A DNA stretch of 64,000 nt, from positions 124,001 to 188,000 of the forward strand of contig NZ_CP108430.1 in NCBI RefSeq assembly GCF_041435335.1, in the 5' to 3' direction. Position numbers and translations under genes: made by a program. Under the pieces are notes generated by a model. It was given only the letters and a program-made list of their open reading frames with translations, did no database searches and had not been told where the DNA came from. Shown one piece after another: positions 47,736 to 56,600 of this stretch; positions within the stretch are counted from its first letter, which is position 1; every line of letters begins with the position of its first letter. This DNA comes from Streptomyces sp. NBC_01283 (GTDB lineage: Bacteria; Actinomycetota; Actinomycetes; Streptomycetales; Streptomycetaceae).

Positions 47736-49508
47736 GTGACCAGCACAGGACCGTATTCGACCGTGGACGTGCACACCTTGGCGGACGCCCTGCGATTGCG
47801 CGGCGAGAAGCAGCCCGACCGGACCGCTTATGTCTTCCTGCTCAACGGCGAGGACCCCCAGGAGACCTTGACCTACGGCCGCCTGCACGGCGATGCCCGC
47901 ATGCGAGCGGCTGCGTTCGCGGCCGAGGGCCTCTCGGGAGCCAGCGCCGTGCTGCTCTACCCCTCCGGCCTGGAGTTCGTCCGGACACTGCTGGGGTGCA
48001 TGTACGCGCGCATGGCCAGCGCTCCGGTGCAGGTGCCCCGGCGGCGCGAGGAGGTCGAGCGGCTGCGCCGGATCGCCGACGACGCCGGGACCTCGACCGT
48101 CCTGACCACCGCGGAGGTCGCGCGCGAGATGCGTGAACGCTTCGGTGACATGGCGGAGTTGAGCGGTCTGAGGCTCATCGCCACCGACGCGCTGCACTAT
48201 GACCCGGACGCCGTCGGGCCGACCCTTCCGGGCCCCGAGGACATCGCGCTGCTGCAGTACACGTCCGGCTCCACCGGCGACCCCAAGGGCGTCATGGTCA
48301 CTCACGCCAACTTCCTTGCCAATGTGGTGGAGAGCGACGAGCTGTGGCCGTGCGAGCCGGGCGGCACCGTCGTCAACTGGCTGCCGCTCTTCCATGACAT
48401 GGGCATGCTGTTCGGCGTCGTCATGCCGCTGTGGGCGGGCATACCCTCGTACCTGATGGCCCCGGAGTCATTCATCCGCCGCCCGGCCCGCTGGCTGGAG
48501 GCCCTGGCCCGGTTCGGCGGCACGCACGCCGCCGCGCCCAGCTTCGCCTACGAGTTGTGCGTACGGGCGGCCGCGGAGGGCAAGACCGCTGCCGTGGGCG
48601 ATCTCTCCCGCTGGCGCGTGGCCGCCAACGGCGCCGAGCCGGTGCGCTGGACCACCCTGCGCGCGTTCACCGACGCGTTCGCGCCGCACGGCTTCGACCC
48701 GCGTGCCATGTGCCCCGGTTACGGCCTGGCGGAGAACACCCTCAAGGCCACCGGCTCCCGCCAGGACCAGGAGCCCACCGTCCTGTGGCTGTCCGCCGAG
48801 GCGCTGCGCAACGGCACCGCGCAGCCCGTCGGTGACGGCGCCGCCGACGCCGTCCCCTTGGTCGGCAGCGGCAGCGTGGTCGGCCGCACCCGGGTGGGCA
48901 TCGTCGACCCCGCCACGCACCGCCTCCTGGCCGACGGGCAGGTCGGCGAGATCTGGATCAACGGCCCCTGTGTGGCGCGGGGTTACCACGGGCGCGCCGA
49001 GGCGACCGAGGAGACGTTCCAGGCCCGGGTCACCAACCCGGAGCTGTCCGGCATACCCCAGCTGCGCACCGGGGACCTCGGGTTTCTGCACGAGGGGGAA
49101 CTGTTTGTGACCGGGCGCCTGAAAGACGTCATCATCCGCAAGGGACGCAACCACTATCCGCAGGACATCGAGCTCTCCGCCGAGCTGGCGATCCCGGGCG
49201 CCCATCCCAACTGCGCGGCCGCCTTCTCCAGCGAGGACGGTGAGCGTGAGCGGCTCGTCGTGCTCGTCGAGGCCGATGGCCGGCTGCTGAACTCCCTGGG
49301 CGCCGAGGAGATATGCCGGCGGGTGCACGAGGCCGTACGGGGGCGCAATCGGATCACCCCGGACGAGGTGCTCGTCGTGCGGCGCGGGACCGTGCCGAAG
49401 ACCTCCAGCGGGAAAGTACAGCGCCGGGCGTGCAAGCGGCGCTACGAGAACGGCGACCTGCCCGTCGTGAGCGTGCCCGCAGCGGCGGCCGCCGGGGCGG
49501 GAACGTGA
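47736..49508 (+). CDS. Stand-alone fatty-acyl-AMP ligase (FAAL2)
   Basis: 590 residues, GTG 47736 after GAGGAGATC. FAAL motifs: LQYTSGSTGDPKGVM near 175, WLPLFHDMGMLFGV, CPGYGLAENTLKATG, TGDLGFLHEGELFVTGRLKDVIIRKGRNHYPQDIE, and Lys in VPKTSSGKVQRRACK. It adenylates a free carboxylic acid and should load it onto a carrier protein, probably one of the two ACPs in the opposing operon. It resembles but is not identical to the FAAL fused to the first PKS, so two separate acyl chains may be activated. Shares a base with the next start (TGATG). Confidence 0.92.
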   Translation: MTSTGPYSTVDVHTLADALRLRGEKQPDRTAYVFLLNGEDPQETLTYGRLHGDARMRAAAFAAEGLSGASAVLLYPSGLEFVRTLLGCMYARMASAPVQVPRRREEVERLRRIADDAGTSTVLTTAEVAREMRERFGDMAELSGLRLIATDALHYDPDAVGPTLPGPEDIALLQYTSGSTGDPKGVMVTHANFLANVVESDELWPCEPGGTVVNWLPLFHDMGMLFGVVMPLWAGIPSYLMAPESFIRRPARWLEALARFGGTHAAAPSFAYELCVRAAAEGKTAAVGDLSRWRVAANGAEPVRWTTLRAFTDAFAPHGFDPRAMCPGYGLAENTLKATGSRQDQEPTVLWLSAEALRNGTAQPVGDGAADAVPLVGSGSVVGRTRVGIVDPATHRLLADGQVGEIWINGPCVARGYHGRAEATEETFQARVTNPELSGIPQLRTGDLGFLHEGELFVTGRLKDVIIRKGRNHYPQDIELSAELAIPGAHPNCAAAFSSEDGERERLVVLVEADGRLLNSLGAEEICRRVHEAVRGRNRITPDEVLVVRRGTVPKTSSGKVQRRACKRRYENGDLPVVSVPAAAAAGAGT

Positions 49509-50507
49509 TGGGCGCCCTGCGTCCGGCCGAGCGCCCGCCCGGGGCGCGCATCCTGGGTGTCGGCGTGTACCGGCCGACCCGCGTGGTGGGCAACGACGAG
49601 ATCTGCGCCCGCATCGACTCCAGCGACGAGTGGATCCGCCGCCGTTGCGGGATCACTTCCCGGCGGTTCGCGGGACCGGACGAGACAGTCGTCACGATGG
49701 CCGCGGAGGCGGCCCGCAAGGCGGTGGCCCAGGCGGGCATCCAGCCCGCCGAGGTCGGCATGGTGCTGGTGGCGACCATGTCCTTCCTGGAGCAGGCGCC
49801 GGCCGCCGCGCCCCGAGTGGCCGGGCTGTTGGGCGCCCGCGGCGCAGGCAGCCTGGATGTCAGTGCCGCCTGCTCGGGCTTCTCCTACGCTCTGGGGCTG
49901 GCCGATGCGCTGGTGCGCTCCGGCGATGCGCGCCACGTCGTGGTGGTCGGCTCCGAGAAGATGAGCGACATCGTCGATCCGAGGGACCGCGGCACCGCGT
50001 TCCTCTTCGGGGACGGCGCGGGCGCGGTCGTGGTGGGCCCGTCCGGCTCCCCCGGCTTCGGCCCGGTGGTCTGGGGGGGCGGACGGCGAGCGGCACCACA
50101 TGATCGCCCACGACCGCAGCTGGCTGGATGTCCGCAGCGCGCGGGCCCCGTGGCCGTATCTGCGGATGGCCGGTCCCGAGGTGTTCCGCTGGGCGACCCG
50201 GACCGTGCCGGAAATCTCCCGGCAGGCCCTCGATGAAGCGGGTGTGGAGGTCGCCGACCTCGACGCGTTCGTCCCCCACCAGGCCAATGGCCGCATCATC
50301 GACGCCGCCGCCACGTCGTTGGGCCTCGCCCCGCACACGGTCGTCGCCAAGGATGTCGTCACCGCCGGGAACACCTCGGCCGCGTCGATCCCGCTGGCCC
50401 TCGACCAGCTGATGTCCCAGGGGGCCGTCCCCAGCGGCGGCCTGGCCCTGCTCGTCGGATTCGGCGCGGGCCTGACCCACGCCGCCCAGGTCGTGGTCCT
50501 GCCCTGA
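49508..50507 (+). CDS. FabH-like KSIII (KSIII-3), split by a one-base frameshift
   Basis: ATG 49508 opens a normal FabH reading frame (Cys in VSAACSGFSYALG) that runs to about 50060 and then loses homology. From about 50070 the family sequence continues in the next frame (GERHHMIAHD, His in PHQANGRII, Asn in AGNTSAAS) to the stop at 50507. The switch lies at a run of seven G (50073-50079). With six G the frame is continuous and reads WGADGER, giving 332 residues. Either a sequencing error in a homopolymer, a recent null mutation, or slippage-dependent expression. If intact it is a normal KSIII working with FAAL2. Confidence 0.85.
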
Positions 50508-50512
50508 CGGCC

Positions 50513-51469
50513 TCAGCTGACGGGCACGCCACGGCGGCGGAAGGCACGGCCGGTGGTGGTGCTCGCGGCGATGCGGTTGTGGCCGAAGCGGTCCTCGCCG
50601 CTGACCAGGACCGTCCCATACCGTTCGAGGCTCGCCCGTCCGCCGTACTCCTCGACCTCCGAGGCGCCGGGGTAGACCCGTACGGACGTGGGGACATAGC
50701 GCGCCGAGAAGCCCATGCGCATCCGCCTGGTCCGGCCGCTGTGCGGGTGGGAGGCGTGCAGGAGACGCGACGAGAAGATGACGAACTGCCCGGCCCGCAT
50801 GTCCACGGACACGGCCCTGGACTCGTCCGGCTGCCAGGCCGGGTCGATCTGGAGTTCGCGGTAGTCGTAGCCGAAGAAGCCGCGCCGGACCCCGTGCTTG
50901 AGCACGGAGATGTTCCGGTCGGGGTCGTAGCGCATCGGCTTGGTCTCGTCGTAGTACATGGTGCGGTGCGTGCCGGGGATGAACTGCAGGCCGCCCATGT
51001 CGGCGGTGGCGTCGCTGAACGCGCACCACACGGTGAGCGAGCCGCCCGGCTCGGATCCCTGCGGCCACTGGACCTGGGGCCGGCCGCAGGCGTTGGCGAA
51101 GGTGGCGGCCTGGTGCCAGTCCGTGCCCTCGTTCCCCGGGTACTTGGGGAAGAAGTCCGAGCGCCAGCACAGCACGTCCGGGCCGAGCACGGAGGCGACC
51201 CGGTCCACGATGTGCGGCTGGGTGATGTGGTCGGCGAGGAAGGCGTTGTCGAGGTGCCGGTCGTAGTTGGACAGGTTCGCCGTCCCCGGGCCATCGGATT
51301 CCTCCCGGTACACCGCGCCGCTGCGGTCGGTGAGGTCCTGGCGGGTTTGGGCCCACTCCCGCTCGATCTCCTCGGGTGCGTAGAGGGTGAAGGGGCCCGC
51401 GTATCCGTTGCGGTGGAACTGCGCCACCTCGTCGGCGGTGAGCCGGAAGTCGTGCTGTTGAGCGGACAT
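50513..51469 (-). CDS. SyrB2-type non-haem Fe(II)/2-oxoglutarate halogenase
   Basis: 318 residues, ATG 51469. It matches SyrB2 over nearly its whole length as I remember it: SNYDRHLD, LGPDVLCWR, FFPKYPGNEGTDWHQA, WPQ, GVRRGFFGYDYR, GQFVIF, EEYGGRASLERYG. The iron site reads His119-Gln-Ala121: hydroxylases have Asp/Glu at that position, and the halogenases have Ala, leaving room for chloride. Distal His238 is in LLHASHPHSG and an Arg follows for 2-oxoglutarate. SyrB2 chlorinates an unactivated methyl of an aminoacyl group bound to a carrier protein. The aminoacyl-ACP made by the ligase/ACP pair in the same operon is the natural candidate substrate. Last gene of the leftward operon. Confidence 0.93.
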   Translation of the reverse strand: MSAQQHDFRLTADEVAQFHRNGYAGPFTLYAPEEIEREWAQTRQDLTDRSGAVYREESDGPGTANLSNYDRHLDNAFLADHITQPHIVDRVASVLGPDVLCWRSDFFPKYPGNEGTDWHQAATFANACGRPQVQWPQGSEPGGSLTVWCAFSDATADMGGLQFIPGTHRTMYYDETKPMRYDPDRNISVLKHGVRRGFFGYDYRELQIDPAWQPDESRAVSVDMRAGQFVIFSSRLLHASHPHSGRTRRMRMGFSARYVPTSVRVYPGASEVEEYGGRASLERYGTVLVSGEDRFGHNRIAASTTTGRAFRRRGVPVS

Positions 51470-51537
51470 GTTCCTCCTCGGTGTGGGCTCAAGACACGCT
51501 CCGGGGCCGGGCGCTCAGGCCCGTCCCCGTCTCGAGG

Positions 51538-53223
51538 TCATTGCGGCAGTCGTTGGCCGGCGGTGCTGTCCGCGGGCGGGGCCAGGGGGAAGGCGCCCGG
51601 CTGGCGCAGCTCGCCGATGAGCTCGTCGACGCGTTGCCTGGTGAGGTGGCGCATCGCGTACAGGTGGACGTAGGCGCGTGCGGCGCCCTGGACGTGCACG
51701 GTTTCGCTGGAAAGGGAGTAGCGGCGGACGATGTCCGCGTGCGGCTGGCGAAACCGCACCGTCAGCGACTGCGGGCTGCGGGCCACCCATAGGTCGTGGC
51801 CCAACTGCTGTTGCAGCAGCAGTAGTTGCTCATGCGTGTAGGCGGCGAGGCCGTCGCACTCGGCCGCCAGCCGGGCCTGGTCGTCGTAGGAGTGACGGGC
51901 CAGATAGTCCCACATCAGCAGCGAGGAGAAGCCGTTGCGGGAGCCCGCGAAGGTGGTGTCGGCCGCGCCGATGTACTCCGATGACCTCGGCGGGGCCATC
52001 TGCAGTCCGGTGCGGGTCATGAACACTCCGCACGCCCACGGTGTCCCCATCCATTTGTGGCCGCTCATGGTCAGTGAGTGCACGTCGGGGATCCTGAAGT
52101 CGAAAGCCGGCGGTGCCTGCTCCACCATGCCGGCGTCCCGGGCCATCTCCAGGTAGGGCGCGTAGCCGGCCCCCAGTGCCCCGTCGACGTGCAGCCAGAA
52201 CCCCGACCGCTGGTCACCGTCGCTGTCCGTGCCGCGGTCGCGGTCGCGGGGGACGCTGCGGTTGTCCAGCCCGTATTCGGCGCAGATGGCGCGCACCGTG
52301 TCGGCCACCGTCTCGACGTCGTCGTACGCGCCCTTGAAGGTGGACCCGTAGTTGAGGCTGACCAGGATCGGGTAGCCACGGCTGGCGAAGAACCGCACCA
52401 GGAGGGCGAGCTGCTCGATGTCGATGGCGCCGTGCTCGGTGGAGGGCACCTCCCGCGGCCAGGGGGTTCCTGGTGCGAGGGGGTTCTCGTCGGGGTAGCG
52501 CGTGGAGCCCAGGGCGTGGAAGGTGTCGATGTCCAGCGCGCGTACGGCTTTGGTCAGCGAGTAGTGGGTGTCTTCGGAGAAGAACGCCACCGGATGGTAG
52601 GCATGCGGGCCTTCGCCGCGCCGTGCCTGCTCGAAGGCCGCCCGGTCGGGCCGGCCGGGGTGCGTGCGCAGGGGCTTGCCCGACAGGTAGTCCCGTGCGT
52701 TCCACAGGCCGTACAGGTTCCCTTCGCTGGAGCCCATGGTCAGGACGTAGCCCCAGTACGACTCGGGGTCCTGTGGATCGTGCGGCCACTTCGCGTGCCA
52801 CAGTGAGGCGAAGTAGTCGAGTACGGCCCGCTCCAGGACCTTGGAGTTGAGCGTGTACGAGCTGGACTGGTAGGGGTCTCCGACGTTGTTCAGGTGCCGG
52901 TTGAGGTAGTGCCCCAGGCGTGCTTCGTAGTCGAGGGCGCTGGTGACCTGGTAGCCGGCGAAGTTGCGCGTCTGGGTGTCTATGTGGCGGCGGAACAGCT
53001 CCTCGGCTTCGGTGTACTGCTCCGGGTCCAGTCCGGTGGGCGGCAACTGCACCTTGTGGTGCGGCACTTCGGGAACGCCGATGTAGGCCGTACGGGGGTC
53101 GGAGGACGGGGGCGTGCCGTAGGGGCGGCCGCCGACGACCCGCAGGCCGCTGAAGGTCTTTTGCCACGGCGTGTCTTCGGGACCGAAGGGGATGTCTGCA
53201 TGCGTCTCGGTTTCACGAGGCAT
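51538..53223 (-). CDS. Group II PLP-dependent amino acid decarboxylase
   Basis: 561 residues from ATG 53223. Aspartate-aminotransferase-fold decarboxylase of the histidine/valine-decarboxylase type: VLTMGSSEGNLYG near 180, HYSLTKAVRAL, HVDGALGAGYAPYL, and the PLP lysine in SLTMSGHKWMGTPWACG. The valanimycin pathway has a valine decarboxylase (VlmD) of this class making isobutylamine. It lies between the halogenase and a permease, so it may decarboxylate a (possibly chlorinated) amino acid to an amine. Substrate cannot be read from sequence; the long N-terminal part is consistent with bulky aliphatic or histidine-type substrates. Confidence 0.87.
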   Translation of the reverse strand: MPRETETHADIPFGPEDTPWQKTFSGLRVVGGRPYGTPPSSDPRTAYIGVPEVPHHKVQLPPTGLDPEQYTEAEELFRRHIDTQTRNFAGYQVTSALDYEARLGHYLNRHLNNVGDPYQSSSYTLNSKVLERAVLDYFASLWHAKWPHDPQDPESYWGYVLTMGSSEGNLYGLWNARDYLSGKPLRTHPGRPDRAAFEQARRGEGPHAYHPVAFFSEDTHYSLTKAVRALDIDTFHALGSTRYPDENPLAPGTPWPREVPSTEHGAIDIEQLALLVRFFASRGYPILVSLNYGSTFKGAYDDVETVADTVRAICAEYGLDNRSVPRDRDRGTDSDGDQRSGFWLHVDGALGAGYAPYLEMARDAGMVEQAPPAFDFRIPDVHSLTMSGHKWMGTPWACGVFMTRTGLQMAPPRSSEYIGAADTTFAGSRNGFSSLLMWDYLARHSYDDQARLAAECDGLAAYTHEQLLLLQQQLGHDLWVARSPQSLTVRFRQPHADIVRRYSLSSETVHVQGAARAYVHLYAMRHLTRQRVDELIGELRQPGAFPLAPPADSTAGQRLPQ

Positions 53224-53267
53224 TGGAGCTGGTCCTTTCACTGCGCGGCTCCCCGATCCGGTGGGAG

Positions 53268-54806
53268 TCACGGCGCGGCTTGGGAGAGGCTGCCGGAAGG
53301 GTCCCCGGCCGGGGCGGTGGGGGCCGGGGCGGTGGGGGCCGGGGCGGTGGGGGCCGGGACGGCGGTGGGGGGCGCCGCCGGCTCGGCTGCGCCGCCCAGG
53401 CGTGCGTACCGGTCCGGGTGGGCCCGGCGCAGCCAGGAGGCATGGGCGACGCCGAGGCCGCCGGCCACCAGCAGGAGCCACGGCAGGGCGGTGACGGCGG
53501 GTTCGGTGGTGCCGGTCAGCACGTCGAAGTTCGACACCACCAGAACCGCTGCGGTGATCAGCCCCAGGGCCCCCAGGGCGGGCGCGATGACCGTCGCCCA
53601 GCGTCCCTCACGCCGATTGCGGAAGTAGCCGATCACGGCCACCGAGGCCACGGCCTGCAGCAGGATGATGCCGAGGGTGCCAAGGCCCAGCATGCTGGTC
53701 GACATGTTCACGTACGGGTCGAGACCCGCGAGCGCGAACAAGGCGACCACCACGGCACTGATGAGGGACTGGACCAGACTGGCCCGGTGCACGGAGCCGT
53801 GCCCCGCGTGCGTGGAGTGGAGGGCGGAGGGCAGCAGCCCGTCGCGGCTGAGGGCGTACATGTACCGGTTGGCGGCGTTGTGCAGCGCCAGCCAGGCGGC
53901 GAACAGGCTGGTGCACAGCAGGACCTGCATGGTGACGGTGGCCGGATGGCCCAGGTAGCTGTCGCTGAGCAGGAAGAACAGGTCGCCGAGGTGTCCCTGG
54001 GCCTGGGCGGCCACCCGCTCGGGTCCCAGAGCGCCGACTGCGACCCAGCTGGTCAGGGCGTAGAACGAGGCGACCGTCAGCACGGCGATGACGGTGGCGC
54101 GGGGCACGCTGCGGTGCGGCGCCTTGGCCTCCTCGCCGTACAGGGCGGCCGATTCGAAGCCGAGGAACGAAGCGAAGCCGAACATCACGGAGACCCCGAG
54201 CCCGGGGGCGAACACCTCGTGCGGGACGAAGGAGGCGGAAGGCAGAGCCGCGCCGCCGTGACGGACCAGGACGGCGATGTCCAGTGCGACCAGGATGGCG
54301 ATCTCGCACACCATGCAGATGGACAGCAGCCGGGCGCTGAGGTTGGCCTCGCGGTGGCCGAGCATGGCGACCAGGAGCAAGCCGAGTCCCGCCCACAGCT
54401 GCCAGGGCAGGTCGAGGCCGTGCGCCGCGGCCACGCTCTGGGTGAAGTAGGCGAAGGCGCCGAGCACCCCGACCGTGGCGGCGTTGTAGGCGAGGACCGC
54501 GAGCAGTCCCGACCCGGCCGCCGCCCGGCGGCCGAGGCCGTGCGCGATATGGGTGTAGAAGCCGCCCATGTGGCTGATCCGCCGTGCGATGGCGGCATAT
54601 CCGGCGGAGAAGCACAGCAGGGTCAGGCCCGCGAAGAGGAACATGGCCGGCACACCGGGGCCGGTGCCGATGGCGAAGGCGAGCGGGACGGTGAACACCA
54701 TCGCGGCCAGGGGGGCGGCCGCGGCGATGATGATGAACACGATCTTCGGAGTGGTCAGCGTGCGCTGAAAGCGTGCGCCCCCCTCGGGCAGAGGTGTGCT
54801 GGTCAT
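53268..54806 (-). CDS. APC-family amino acid/amine permease
   Basis: 512 residues from ATG 54806 (GGAG upstream). About twelve membrane spans, beginning PKIVFIIIAAAAPLAAMV, with the APC-type motif FASFLGFESAALYGEEA near residue 205. Relatives exchange an amino acid for its decarboxylation product, which fits the decarboxylase next door. The last 30 residues carry an Ala-Pro-Thr repeat encoded by a tandem DNA repeat. Confidence 0.87.
   Translation of the reverse strand: MTSTPLPEGGARFQRTLTTPKIVFIIIAAAAPLAAMVFTVPLAFAIGTGPGVPAMFLFAGLTLLCFSAGYAAIARRISHMGGFYTHIAHGLGRRAAAGSGLLAVLAYNAATVGVLGAFAYFTQSVAAAHGLDLPWQLWAGLGLLLVAMLGHREANLSARLLSICMVCEIAILVALDIAVLVRHGGAALPSASFVPHEVFAPGLGVSVMFGFASFLGFESAALYGEEAKAPHRSVPRATVIAVLTVASFYALTSWVAVGALGPERVAAQAQGHLGDLFFLLSDSYLGHPATVTMQVLLCTSLFAAWLALHNAANRYMYALSRDGLLPSALHSTHAGHGSVHRASLVQSLISAVVVALFALAGLDPYVNMSTSMLGLGTLGIILLQAVASVAVIGYFRNRREGRWATVIAPALGALGLITAAVLVVSNFDVLTGTTEPAVTALPWLLLVAGGLGVAHASWLRRAHPDRYARLGGAAEPAAPPTAVPAPTAPAPTAPAPTAPAGDPSGSLSQAAP
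53319..53366. repeat. 15-base tandem repeat in the permease C-terminus
   Basis: GGGGCGGTGGGGGCC is repeated three times in a row with a degenerate fourth copy. On the coding strand it encodes APTAP units in the cytoplasmic tail. Likely a slippage product, length-variable between strains. Confidence 0.65.
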
Positions 54807-54906
54807 GAAGGTCTCCAGATGAGGACAACGGCATGGAACCGAGCGGAGGATCACGCTCGTAGGAGGATCACGCGCGTATGAGGGCGAGTGGGCAGATCCA
54901 TGGGCT

Positions 54907-55473
54907 TCAGCGCCGTATCGCCACGGCGAACGAGAGATCCGCCTCCGCGCGCGTCCACAGGGGCACCGATTCGCCGCGGTACGTCGCGATCAACGCGCCG
55001 TCGGACTGCTTGAGGTCGATCTGCCAGAACAGGAACTCCTCCAGCGTGTCGATGCCGTTCATCGCCTTGAAGGCGGCCTCCTTGGCGGCGAACAGGTCGC
55101 GCGCGGTGTAGGGCCCGATCGGGGCGAGCAGCAGACGCCGCTCCTGTTCCCGCAGGAGGAACGCGGCCATGCGCGGGGTGATGACCGCGGACTCGATGTC
55201 GACGCCGACGGCCTCGGCACCGGGGACCACCGCGGCGATCGCGAGCCGGTCGGTGTGGGAGATCGAACCGGCGAACCCCCGGGGGAAGAGTGGTCTGCCG
55301 TCTCGGGCCCGTGGCACCGTCCGCTGGAGCGATCCGGCTGCGGCCAGTGCCGCGGCGGCCGCACGACGTCCGGCCACGAACTGCTCGGCCGGTCCGTGGG
55401 GCGCCGGCACCGGAGACGTCTCCATTGACATCTCCGGTGCCACGCCCCGGGGCACGGCCGGCTCAACGGTCAC
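54907..55473 (-). CDS. Sfp/EntD-type phosphopantetheinyl transferase
   Basis: 188 residues from GTG 55473 (GAGGG upstream; later in-frame starts exist). Motifs: PRGFAGSISHTD, AVGVDIES near 97, and FAAKEAAFKAMN with the Mg-binding Glu and Lys. It attaches the 4'-phosphopantetheine arm to carrier proteins. It directly follows the ACP gene (11 bases), so a dedicated role for the unusual ACPs of this operon and the megasynthases is likely. Confidence 0.9.
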   Translation of the reverse strand: MTVEPAVPRGVAPEMSMETSPVPAPHGPAEQFVAGRRAAAAALAAAGSLQRTVPRARDGRPLFPRGFAGSISHTDRLAIAAVVPGAEAVGVDIESAVITPRMAAFLLREQERRLLLAPIGPYTARDLFAAKEAAFKAMNGIDTLEEFLFWQIDLKQSDGALIATYRGESVPLWTRAEADLSFAVAIRR

Positions 55474-55483
55474 CGTGTGGCCC

Positions 55484-55738
55484 TCAGTTGCGCAGCGCCA
55501 CGACGTGGCCTGCCAGCGAGTCGATCGAACGCAACGCTTCCGGCCGGACGTCGTCGTCCCATTCAAAACCGAACGCGTCCTCCATCGCGACCAGCAGGGC
55601 GACCAGCGCGGTGGAGGGGACCCCCGCCTCGCGGAGCGACACGGCGTCGTGCACTCCGCTGACGAAGGAGGGGCCGCCGAACACGTCGACCAGCAGCTCG
55701 CGAATCCGCTGCCGTACCTCCACCGCCGTATCAGACAT
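55484..55738 (-). CDS. Acyl carrier protein (ACP-B)
   Basis: 84 residues, ATG 55738, overlapping the hydrolase stop by eight bases. Four-helix carrier protein with the pantetheine Ser in AGVPSTALVALL near residue 43 (PST in place of the usual DSL/DSI). Acidic second half DAFGFEWDDDVRP. The divergent motif suggests a discrete substrate, perhaps the acyl group activated by FAAL2 or the amino-acyl chain during halogenation. Confidence 0.83.
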   Translation of the reverse strand: MSDTAVEVRQRIRELLVDVFGGPSFVSGVHDAVSLREAGVPSTALVALLVAMEDAFGFEWDDDVRPEALRSIDSLAGHVVALRN

Positions 55739-56600
55739 GCGCTTCCGCTTCGCCGATGAACTTCCGGACGAGCTCCTGGAAGCCCACCGGGTCGTCGAGG
55801 AAGGGCACATGGCCGGCCTTCGGCATGATCGCGCAGCGGCCGTTGGGGAACATGGCGGCCAGCTCGTGGCCCGCCGTCGGGCCCAGCAGGATGTCGTCGT
55901 CGCCGAGGGCGATCAGCGTGGGCGCCTGAATGCGGGTCAGCAACTCGGAACTGGCGTCGCCCTGCTGAGCGAGCGTCAGGCCGTTGTTGAGCTCCTCGGG
56001 CGTCGACATGGCCAGGAAACTCTCCCGCAGGCCGAGGAAGCCCGGAACGCCGTACTCCTCGATCATCTCCGTGCTGACGAACTCGGGGTACATGTGGGCG
56101 AACAGCACGGGGATGTCGTGGCTGTTCAGCGTCCGCAGCCAGGCCCGCTGGAGCATCCGGTGGCGCCGCATCTGCGGGCCGATGACGGGTCCGGCGAGCA
56201 CGAGGCCCCGGACCCGGTCCGGGTAGGCCAGGGCCACGTCACGGGCGAGCTGGGTGGAGGCCGACGAGGCGAGCAGATACGTCGAGTCGATCTCCAGCGC
56301 GTCGAGCAGCCCGACCAGGTCGGCCGCGTGCTCCTCCCAGGTCGGTTCCTCCGGCATCCGTGTGGAGTGGCCGTGGTTGCAGAGGTCGTAGCTCACCACG
56401 CGGTGGTGCTTGGCGAGTTCGTCGGTGTAGTCCCGCCAGAACGGAGCGGTGAAGAAGAAGTTGTTGAGCGTCGTGATGGCAATGCCCTCACCTGTGGACT
56501 CGCAGTAGAGTTCCACGCCCTCCCTGGTGGGTATCGGTGCTGTGTCCTCGCGGTAACTCAGGTCGTGGTAGTAGTCGCCCTGCGCTGCGTCAGCCGACAT
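55731..56600 (-). CDS. Alpha/beta hydrolase (Ser-type, aliphatic acyl)
   Basis: 289 residues from ATG 56600. Alpha/beta-hydrolase fold: SYDLCNHGHSTR near 70, nucleophile region LLASSASTQLA near 110 (the GxSxG motif is changed to A-S-S-A-S but Ser is kept), Asp in LIALGDDDILL, His in PKAGHVPFLDDP near the end. It overlaps genes on both sides. It might hydrolyse the thioester of an ACP-bound intermediate or catalyse an elimination. The changed elbow makes an ordinary esterase less certain. Confidence 0.85.
   Translation of the reverse strand: MSADAAQGDYYHDLSYREDTAPIPTREGVELYCESTGEGIAITTLNNFFFTAPFWRDYTDELAKHHRVVSYDLCNHGHSTRMPEEPTWEEHAADLVGLLDALEIDSTYLLASSASTQLARDVALAYPDRVRGLVLAGPVIGPQMRRHRMLQRAWLRTLNSHDIPVLFAHMYPEFVSTEMIEEYGVPGFLGLRESFLAMSTPEELNNGLTLAQQGDASSELLTRIQAPTLIALGDDDILLGPTAGHELAAMFPNGRCAIMPKAGHVPFLDDPVGFQELVRKFIGEAEAHV

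Noticed and set aside
50513..51469. Reading this gene as a phytanoyl-CoA hydroxylase
   Set aside because: The iron-ligand position is Ala and the sequence follows SyrB2, so halogenase is the better call.
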